Position numbers and translations under genes: made by a program. A DNA stretch of 16,434 bases, from NCBI GenBank assembly GCA_002402125.1, contig NVVG01000087.1, positions 840 to 17,273 on the forward strand, written 5' to 3'. Shown one piece after another: positions 12,052-16,434 of this stretch (position 1 is the stretch's first letter; every line of letters starts with the position of its first letter). This DNA is from Moraxellaceae bacterium (lineage in GTDB: Bacteria; Pseudomonadota; Gammaproteobacteria; Pseudomonadales; Ketobacteraceae). The notes below the pieces were generated by a model. That model did no database searches, was not told where the DNA came from, and was given only the letters and a program-made list of their open reading frames with translations.

Positions 12052-12170
12052 TTATCCTAGAAAGCTCAGTTGAACGCGGAAAAGCTGTGTAAGCAATTAG
12101 TGTGCTTAGGTAATTCGGGTAAGTCGTGCTCACCTTATTGGTGAGCCGAGCTTTCACGGGTTTTCTAGGA
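12052..12170. repeat. Convergent plsB-rsmJ spacer with nested inverted repeats
   Basis: The 119-bp spacer is framed by arms TCCTAGAAAGCTC (12055-12067) and GAGCTTTC...TAGGA (12148-12170). They are exactly complementary apart from a 10-nt insertion (ACGGGTTTTC) in the right arm. Inside lie two further perfect hairpins: TAAGCA-7 nt-TGCTTA (12090-12108) and GCTCACC-TTATT-GGTGAGC (12128-12146). None is followed by a clean T-run on either strand. The structure may end both transcripts without a U-tract, protect both mRNA 3' ends, or be a small repeated element. Confidence 0.55.
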
Positions 12171-12992
12171 TTAAGAACATTGATATACATCAAAACGGCT
12201 TGATCGACCTTCCACCGAATAGGTCGGTTTCTTATCCATAACAAAGGCTGATTTTCTCGGTCGCTTCACTACCACTTTATGTGACGCGACCTTCAATGCC
12301 TGCTCAAACAGCTGATTCACATCCATATCCTCCCCAACAACATCGCGAAACACGCGCATTTCTTTTTTCACTAGGGCCGATTTGGTTCTCTCTGGAAACA
12401 TGGGGTCCATATAAACCACATTGTGAATGGCATTTTGTTGCTCGCCTTGATCTCTGCCCTCCTCTTTTGTGGCGAGTGCAGAATCAAAATCTATCGAATT
12501 GAAAAAATGAAGGCGTATTCTCTGCGTAACGGCATGTAATTCACTGTCCATTCCTGCTCGATACAGTCCATCCAACAACAGTAAGTACACCAATGGATTA
12601 CGTTCTAGTGTTGTAACTTTGCAACCGGCACAGGCCAAAATAAAGCTATCTCTACCCAATCCACCAGTCATGTCCAACACCTTGATTGCGGATTGTTTGC
12701 TACGCCCAAACACTGCTTTCACCAGCAATTCTTGGCGTACGTTCTGGCGACCTCGATAACCTATTGAGCCACTAGTAAAGTCCACCATGACTGGGCTACC
12801 TGCTTTTTTAGTTCGGGGTGCCAACTGAATGCGGTCTTGTGCTAACGACAAAATGTAGGGAGACGAATGGTCGGTCAATTCATTGCTATTAGCCACAGAG
12901 TCACAAGGTAAATGTATATCGGCACAACCCAGGACATCTAGTCGCTGTTTAAACAATTCATCGAGCAGGCAAACACAAGAGCTTGTCATCAT
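12171..12992 (-). CDS. rsmJ: 16S rRNA (guanine1516-N2)-methyltransferase
   Basis: RsmJ methylates N2 of G1516 in 16S rRNA using S-adenosylmethionine. The 273 aa are slightly longer than E. coli RsmJ (about 250). Visible motifs are the family-specific VDFTSGSIGYRGRQ (70-83), the SAM-binding VLDMTGGLGRDSF (105-117), an acidic ribose-binding TTLERNP (127-133), the catalytic-site YMDPMFP (194-200) and VVVKRPRKS (240-248). A polar stretch at about 172-190 (TKEEGRDQGEQQ), just before the YMDPMFP strand, looks like a lineage-specific insertion and accounts for part of the extra length. Two ATG codons, at 12992 and 12989, could serve as start; only a weak AAGAA-type ribosome-binding site precedes them. 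It converges with plsB. Confidence 0.95.
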   Translation of the reverse strand: MMTSSCVCLLDELFKQRLDVLGCADIHLPCDSVANSNELTDHSSPYILSLAQDRIQLAPRTKKAGSPVMVDFTSGSIGYRGRQNVRQELLVKAVFGRSKQSAIKVLDMTGGLGRDSFILACAGCKVTTLERNPLVYLLLLDGLYRAGMDSELHAVTQRIRLHFFNSIDFDSALATKEEGRDQGEQQNAIHNVVYMDPMFPERTKSALVKKEMRVFRDVVGEDMDVNQLFEQALKVASHKVVVKRPRKSAFVMDKKPTYSVEGRSSRFDVYQCS

Positions 12993-13021
12993 TAAATTCT
13001 TAATTCTCGAGACTATTCATC

Positions 13022-13039
13022 GCACGCCTAGGAACGTGC
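13022..13039 (-). repeat. Small inverted repeat upstream of rsmJ
   Basis: GCACG-8 nt-CGTGC lies 30-47 bp upstream of the rsmJ start, in the 138-bp gap after the small hypothetical gene. The loop contains the palindrome CCTAGG. No T-run follows on either strand. It might be an operator or a leader hairpin, but the arms are short and chance is possible. Confidence 0.25.
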
Positions 13040-13130
13040 AGCCAGATTCCAGGGCTTTCGCTGAATGATTAATAAATGTAGAAGAAGATAATTGGACTAA
13101 GAGACAATACTAAAAGATTTGAAGCAATAG

Positions 13131-13487
13131 CTATACAAAAACATCAATAGAACCCAAAAAATCAATATCACCATCCAACCGACTGAAAACATCTGTCTCT
13201 GCATAGGTTTTAAGGGCCTGTTGCAGGCTGTTGGGTAAGCTGGAATAGTCCGCCACTGGTTTGGCTTCATATTGCTTACTGGTCGCTTGCAAGGAGCCTA
13301 CCCGAGTAACTTCTCTAGCCATTTTAGGCTTTTCGCGCTCGGCTACCGGAACAGACACTTGATTACGCTGTTCTTTTTCTTCTTCTCGCAGCTGTTTACG
13401 CCGCGCAACCACACCATCACTATCCCGCGCATCACGCAGAGGCACCGAATGATAGGTTGACTGTGAAGAACTTCCTACAGAATTCAT
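13131..13487 (-). CDS. Hypothetical protein, 118 aa, charged, with IDVFV tail
   Basis: I do not recognise this protein. It has no signal peptide or membrane segment, so it is probably cytoplasmic. The layout is a Ser-rich N-terminus (1-14), a strongly charged helix-prone stretch (about 28-45, RRKQLREEEKEQR), a basic/polar middle, and a C-terminal segment (about 84-118). That segment contains SLQQALKTYAETDVF followed by a short hydrophobic end, DFLGSIDVFV. The composition is that of a largely disordered protein with a short conserved-looking tail. The ATG at 13487 has no clear ribosome-binding site; AT-rich DNA with a TATAAT hexamer lies upstream. It sits between uppP and rsmJ, both on its strand but separated by 181 and 138 bp. 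A gene is supported by the uninterrupted frame, coding-like composition and lack of any competing frame. Confidence 0.65.
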   Translation of the reverse strand: MNSVGSSSQSTYHSVPLRDARDSDGVVARRKQLREEEKEQRNQVSVPVAEREKPKMAREVTRVGSLQATSKQYEAKPVADYSSLPNSLQQALKTYAETDVFSRLDGDIDFLGSIDVFV

Positions 13488-13567
13488 AGTTTAATAAGCA
13501 GCACTCAAGACTCTCTACGCGCTTTACACGCCCGACCAATAGCCGAGGGTAAAGGGGAAAATATATA

Positions 13568-13573
13568 ATTATA
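13568..13573 (-). promoter_or_regulatory. Candidate -10 element upstream of the small hypothetical gene
   Basis: A perfect TATAAT on the minus strand sits inside the palindrome TATAATTATA (13564-13573), about 80 bp before the ATG at 13487. No good -35 is seen at 16-18 bp, so another factor or chance is possible. The rest of this 181-bp gap shows no gene. Confidence 0.25.
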
Positions 13574-13668
13574 ACCACCCAATAACGTAGTATAGCTAGA
13601 ATCTATATCTATCCTAGCCCCTCAGGAGCAACGTTCTTCCGCTCTGACTACGTTCCTAAATAAATCGA

Positions 13669-14472
13669 TCAGCCTAAACTGATGAATAATATAAGAAATG
13701 TGCCTAACAACAGGCGATATAAGACAAAAGGCAGCATTCCAATTCGGTCTAACAACTGCAAGAAGTAGTGGATACATAAATAAGCACTGATGCCAGATAC
13801 CAGCGTGCCTAACAAAATCATGTCCCACTGCACAGGGCCATCTGCTTTAAGCAGAGTAAACGTTTCCAATAGTCCTGCCGCAAGAATCAGCGGTATGGAT
13901 AACAACATTGAAAAACGCGCCGAAGATGTCCGATCAAACCCCAAAAATAATGCAGCAGTAATAGTAATGCCACTTCGAGATGTTCCTGGTATCAACGCTA
14001 TAGCTTGTGCACAACCTATGATCAACGCAAACTTCAGCGTCATTTCATGTTGTTGTAATACTCGTCGGCCATAATTATCCGACGCCCACAACAATAATCC
14101 AAACACCATGGTGGTACAAGCAATAATCCAAGCCGAACGTAATTCTTCACTGATAAAGTCGTGAAATAACCCACCCATGATTACCGCGGGAATGGTTCCG
14201 ACCACAACGGCCAAGCCCATCAAAAAAGCAGCGTTCGACTTTTGCTGCACGACTGCCTGAAAACTGCCACGGGTAATGGATGAAACATCGGTTCGAAAAT
14301 AGAACATAACAGCCATGAGCGTACCTAGATGAACGGCAACGTCAAACGCGATACCTTGATCTTGCCAGCCCAAAACCTGCGAGGGCAAAATTAAATGTGC
14401 AGAACTAGAGACTGGAAGAAATTCTGTTAAACCCTGAATTAAGGCTAGAAATACTGCTTGAATCCAATCCAT
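13669..14472 (-). CDS. uppP: Undecaprenyl-diphosphate phosphatase (BacA/UppP family)
   Basis: UppP dephosphorylates undecaprenyl diphosphate to regenerate the lipid carrier for peptidoglycan and O-antigen; overproduction gives bacitracin resistance. The protein has 267 aa with about eight hydrophobic segments. The first catalytic motif is QGLTEFLPVSSSAHL (13-27) and the second is PGTSRSG (162-168), containing the essential Arg166. The first acidic position of the E. coli motif is Gln13 here, which is within the (E/Q)xxxE family consensus; Glu17 and His26 are present. The ATG at 14472 has an AGGA at 14479-14482 with 6-nt spacing, the clearest ribosome-binding site in this half of the window. 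A 12-bp palindrome lies just upstream. The 90-bp gap to tsaB allows co-transcription or a separate promoter. Confidence 0.97.
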   Translation of the reverse strand: MDWIQAVFLALIQGLTEFLPVSSSAHLILPSQVLGWQDQGIAFDVAVHLGTLMAVMFYFRTDVSSITRGSFQAVVQQKSNAAFLMGLAVVVGTIPAVIMGGLFHDFISEELRSAWIIACTTMVFGLLLWASDNYGRRVLQQHEMTLKFALIIGCAQAIALIPGTSRSGITITAALFLGFDRTSSARFSMLLSIPLILAAGLLETFTLLKADGPVQWDMILLGTLVSGISAYLCIHYFLQLLDRIGMLPFVLYRLLLGTFLILFISLG

Positions 14473-14494
14473 CTTTTTTCCTACTTATTTTTCT

Positions 14495-14506
14495 CATTGG
14501 CCAATG
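14495..14506. promoter_or_regulatory. 12-bp palindrome upstream of uppP
   Basis: CATTGGCCAATG is a perfect palindrome 22-34 bp before the uppP start, between the tsaB stop and the uppP ribosome-binding site. It could be an operator half-site pair or chance. No promoter hexamers of good quality are seen beside it. Confidence 0.25.
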
Positions 14507-14563
14507 CTTGTTTAGAAGATTCTTAGCAAACGTGATGCGTTGGTTTTCCCAGGATGCTGAGAG

Positions 14564-15289
14564 TTACTTTGGACCTTGCTCGGACTTTTTCTTTGCTACA
14601 TTATTTCTAACATAATGCGGCAACGCTAATTCTGCTGCGATGCCTTCACCGGCATCCAATCTTTGCTGACCCAATTTCAACGCATCTGCGGCATGCGGTA
14701 ACAGTTCAGCATAAATATCGGATGACTGGACACCTACTTGGCCTAAGGACGACGCAAATGTCCAACCAGTGCCACAACCTACCCACCCCAAGAAGTCTCC
14801 TAAGGAGTCAGCTAACAGCACGTCGACGGGTTTAATAACTTTTTCATCACCCTGTAATTTCATCAATAAAGAAGAATCATCAGATTGATCAGGTGAAAGT
14901 AGATAACTTCCCCAGTAGATCTCTCCCATTCGAGCATCAATGGCAGCATGGACTTTAGTCGCGTTATGTTCACGAAATGCGCGTTGCGCGATAGTCGCCA
15001 ACGTTGAAATGCCTACCACGGGTAAATCGGCAGAGAACGCTAGACCTTGTACGACCCCAGCACCAATACGCAAGCCAGTAAATGCTCCAGGTCCCTGGCA
15101 GAAAACGATGCCACTGAGCTGATTCAGGTTGACACCCGCTTCTGTCAACAACTCATCCACCATGGGCAATACCAAATTAGCATGCTGCCTGGGTTCTTCT
15201 GTATATCGGCTTCGAATTTCACTACCATAACCCAAAGCAACAGAACATGCCTCGGTGGTTGTATCAACGGCCAAATAGAGTTTTTTCAT
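14564..15289 (-). CDS. tsaB: tRNA t6A37 threonylcarbamoyl transfer protein TsaB
   Basis: TsaB is the scaffold paralogue that dimerises with TsaD, and with TsaE completes transfer of the threonylcarbamoyl group to A37 of ANN-decoding tRNAs. The frame opens at 15313, but the ATG at 15289 (MKKLYLAVDTTTEACSVAL) fits the family N-terminus and gives 241 aa (E. coli 231). ASKHA-fold landmarks are the phosphate-1 strand LAVDTTTEACSVAL (6-19), the Gly-rich GPGAFTGLRIG (66-76) and DARMGEIYWG (118-127). The C-terminal part is variable, as usual in the family. The ribosome-binding site is poor (GTGAAA). Its start region overlaps, in antisense, the longest reading frame of the divergent mobA. Confidence 0.95.
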   Translation of the reverse strand: MKKLYLAVDTTTEACSVALGYGSEIRSRYTEEPRQHANLVLPMVDELLTEAGVNLNQLSGIVFCQGPGAFTGLRIGAGVVQGLAFSADLPVVGISTLATIAQRAFREHNATKVHAAIDARMGEIYWGSYLLSPDQSDDSSLLMKLQGDEKVIKPVDVLLADSLGDFLGWVGCGTGWTFASSLGQVGVQSSDIYAELLPHAADALKLGQQRLDAGEGIAAELALPHYVRNNVAKKKSEQGPK

Positions 15290-16086
15290 ATTTTCACGTA
15301 ATTTACATAGCAATAACGGCGGCCATTATCGCAAGTTTCCGACAGAATACCTACGGGAGCACCGAAAAAAACTGCTTTCGTGTATTATTAACCCTAGGGT
15401 TCGATAAACCAGATACCATAACAAGGGCAATATTTATCATTACTCACACAGTAACGTCTTCCACTCCCCACACCATCACCGCCAAAGACATTACCGGTAT
15501 CATTTTAGCCGGTGGCGCCGGCAGGCGAATGGGGGGCATCGATAAAGGCTGGGTTAAGCTTAATGGAAAAGCACTAATTTCTCATATGCTGGAGCGTCTA
15601 GTGCCTCAGGTGGGCTGCATTGTTATCAGTGCCAATCGGCAATTTGAACGCTATCAAGCACTCGGTTATTCCGTTGTCGCCGACAATCCAAATAGTACTG
15701 ACAAGGAGTTTCAGGGGCCAATTGCCGGAATTTTGTCTGCTCTTCGTGTCATTAACACACCCTACGCTGTTATCGTGCCAGTAGATGCCCCTATATTACC
15801 AACACAGCTTGTACAAAAACTTATCGAAGATAGCCAAAAACAGCACAATAAGCTGGTTTTAATTGACGATGGTGAGCGAACACACCCCTTGTTTGGTTTG
15901 TACCACCATTCACTGCTAGAAGATTTAGAACAGTATTATCAAAATGGTAACCGAAAATTGATTACGTGGTGCTTTCAGCAATCTCCGCGGATAATTAAGG
16001 TACCAGAATTCAAAAACTCACTAATTAATGTCAACGATAACGAAACGTTAGAGGGTTTGGCGCTAGCATTGCGTAATACGCCATAA
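15247..16086 (+). CDS. mobA: Molybdenum cofactor guanylyltransferase, start uncertain
   Basis: MobA transfers GMP from GTP to molybdopterin to make the guanine dinucleotide cofactor of DMSO-reductase-type enzymes. The nucleotide-binding loop LAGGAGRRMGGIDKGW spans residues 87-102 of the longest frame, followed by QGPIAGILSAL (156-166), the metal-binding VPVDAP (177-182), HPLFGLY (213-219) and the C-terminal NVNDNETL (261-268). The domain begins near 15487. ATG 15247 and TTG 15259 are the only standard in-frame starts upstream of it; both lie inside antisense tsaB and add about 80 residues not typical of MobA (E. coli 194 aa). The next ATG (15529) would destroy the LAGG loop. ATC at 15436, after AAGGG, would give 216 aa. 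I list the longest frame but doubt its N-terminus. Confidence 0.9.
   Translation: MPRWLYQRPNRVFSYFHVIYIAITAAIIASFRQNTYGSTEKNCFRVLLTLGFDKPDTITRAIFIITHTVTSSTPHTITAKDITGIILAGGAGRRMGGIDKGWVKLNGKALISHMLERLVPQVGCIVISANRQFERYQALGYSVVADNPNSTDKEFQGPIAGILSALRVINTPYAVIVPVDAPILPTQLVQKLIEDSQKQHNKLVLIDDGERTHPLFGLYHHSLLEDLEQYYQNGNRKLITWCFQQSPRIIKVPEFKNSLINVNDNETLEGLALALRNTP
15390..15401. promoter_or_regulatory. 12-bp palindrome in the tsaB-mobA divergent region
   Basis: AACCCTAGGGTT is a perfect 12-bp palindrome about 100 bp upstream of tsaB and about 90 bp before the conserved start of mobA. Its position between divergent genes suits an operator. If mobA is translated from 15247 it would instead be coding. 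Confidence 0.3.
15423..15427 (+). promoter_or_regulatory. Possible ribosome-binding site for a non-standard mobA start
   Basis: AAGGG lies 8 nt before an in-frame ATC (15436) and 11 nt before ATT (15439). These are the best-placed initiation codons before the MobA domain. ATC and ATT initiation is rare (infC and pcnB are known AUU examples), so this is only a candidate. Confidence 0.25.
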
Positions 16087-16110
16087 ACTTTAGTGATCTT
16101 TATTGAAGGC

Positions 16111-16146
16111 AAAAAAAAACCCTGAGAATAAACCCAGGGCTTTTTT
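16111..16146. terminator. Bidirectional intrinsic terminator between mobA and the H1-like gene
   Basis: The stem CCCTG (16120-16124) / CAGGG (16135-16139) has a 10-nt loop. It is preceded by nine A (16111-16119) and followed, after one C, by six T (16141-16146). The plus transcript of mobA thus ends in a stem plus U6, and the minus transcript of the H1-like gene in a stem plus U9, with A-U pairing able to lengthen the stem. It lies 25 bp after the mobA stop. Confidence 0.85.
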
Positions 16147-16178
16147 ACTTAAATTGAAGAAAAACTTCGAATTTAAGT
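16147..16178 (-). repeat. Second stem-loop in the 3' UTR of the H1-like gene
   Basis: Arms ACTTAAATT (16147-16155) and AATTTAAGT (16170-16178) continue into GAAG-AAAAA-CTTC with a single bulged G, giving 13 pairs. It lies 9 bp past the stop of the H1-like gene and just before the bidirectional terminator, so the minus mRNA would end in two consecutive hairpins. Confidence 0.6.
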
Positions 16179-16186
16179 CATCTTAC

Positions 16187-16434
16187 TTACTTCTTTTTCT
16201 TAGCTACTGCTTTTTTCTTAGCTGGAGCCTTTTTAGCTACTGCTTTCTTAGCTGGAGCCTTTTTAGCTACTGCTTTCTTAGCTGGAGCCTTTTTAGCTAC
16301 TGCTTTCTTGGCTGGAGCCTTTTTAGCTGCGGCTTTCTTGGCTGGAGCCTTCTTAGCTACTGCCTTTTTCTTGGCTAGAGCCTTTTTCTTAGGTGCTGCT
16401 GCGGCTTTTTGACGCTTAGCTTCTTTCTTCTCTA
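16187..16434 (-). CDS. Histone H1-like Lys/Ala-repeat protein, 5' end outside window
   Basis: The C-terminal 81 residues of a very basic protein are visible, built almost only of Lys, Ala, Pro and Val. The segment starts [20 protein letters not shown], then runs through repeats of the 10-residue unit [10 protein letters not shown], and ends AVAKKKK before TAA at 16187-16189. Such tails occur in bacterial histone H1-like proteins (Pseudomonas AlgP, chlamydial Hc types) and bind DNA non-specifically through an unfolded cationic chain. The tail is expected to coat or compact DNA and may affect transcription globally. The N-terminal domain that would separate AlgP-type proteins from others lies beyond the window, so I give no symbol. 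The gene converges with mobA and ends at a strong shared terminator. Confidence 0.88.
   Translation of the reverse strand, partial: EKKEAKRQKAAAAPKKKALAKKKAVAKKAPAKKAAAKKAPAKKAVAKKAPAKKAVAKKAPAKKAVAKKAPAKKKAVAKKKK
16221..16370 (-). repeat. 30-bp tandem repeats coding the [10 protein letters not shown] units
   Basis: Five head-to-tail 30-bp units start at 16221, 16251, 16281, 16311 and 16341. On the plus strand each opens with GCTGGAGCCT. Units 1 and 2 are identical, unit 3 differs at its last base, unit 4 at a few bases, and unit 5 diverges at its end. Identity at third codon positions points to recent slippage or recombination rather than selection on protein alone. Confidence 0.9.

Noticed and set aside
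13678..13684. Gln at position 13 of UppP in place of the E. coli Glu17
   Set aside because: Gln at this position is common in the BacA family ((E/Q)xxxE), so it is not a sign of an inactive enzyme. The coordinates given mark the gene only loosely, since the codon itself lies near 14434.
16221..16370. Regular 30-bp repeats that might suggest a CRISPR array
   Set aside because: The units are contiguous, without spacers, and encode a Lys/Ala repeat in frame.
16103..16378. Plus-strand frame with repeated [14 protein letters not shown] units
   Set aside because: It is the antisense shadow of the H1-like tandem repeats and starts inside the shared terminator region.

Overview
The window is chromosomal DNA of a gammaproteobacterium with moderate GC. 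Every recognisable protein belongs to a core gammaproteobacterial family. The minus-strand order tilS-pyrG-kdsA-eno-ftsB is the classic Pseudomonas-type block. The group ATPase/permease/GldG-like protein next to plsB, followed by rsmJ and tsaB, also resembles Pseudomonas order as I recall it. I cannot name a genus. There is no sign of prophage, insertion sequence, CRISPR, tRNA or rRNA.

Layout. Positions 1-5728 (minus strand) hold a housekeeping run, transcribed from right to left: tilS (tRNA-Ile lysidine), pyrG (CTP), kdsA (Kdo for LPS), eno (glycolysis) and the start of ftsB (divisome, cut by the window edge). Positions 5765-9346 (minus) hold a tightly coupled three-gene ABC transporter of the GldA/GldF/GldG type: ATPase, ABC-2 permease and large auxiliary protein. 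A 257-bp divergent region separates it from plsB (9604-12051, plus), the membrane glycerol-3-phosphate acyltransferase. plsB converges on rsmJ (16S rRNA methyltransferase) across a 119-bp spacer full of inverted repeats. After rsmJ come a small unrecognised protein, uppP (undecaprenyl-diphosphate phosphatase) and tsaB (tRNA t6A synthesis), all minus. mobA (molybdenum cofactor guanylyltransferase, plus) diverges from tsaB and shares a bidirectional terminator with the last gene, a lysine/alanine-repeat histone H1-like protein whose 5' end lies beyond the window.

Common themes are envelope building (kdsA, plsB, uppP, ftsB, the ABC system), RNA modification (tilS, rsmJ, tsaB) and nucleotide/central metabolism (pyrG, eno).

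The points most worth a second look are: mobA has no ATG/GTG/TTG near its conserved N-terminus; the ABC cluster abuts tilS directly, where accA and a DUF4340-type gene might have been expected; the plsB-rsmJ spacer carries nested inverted repeats; the 118-aa protein has an IDVFV tail; and the H1-like gene contains 30-bp tandem repeats. I did not find a clearly new multi-gene system. The ABC cluster is the nearest to a system of undefined function.
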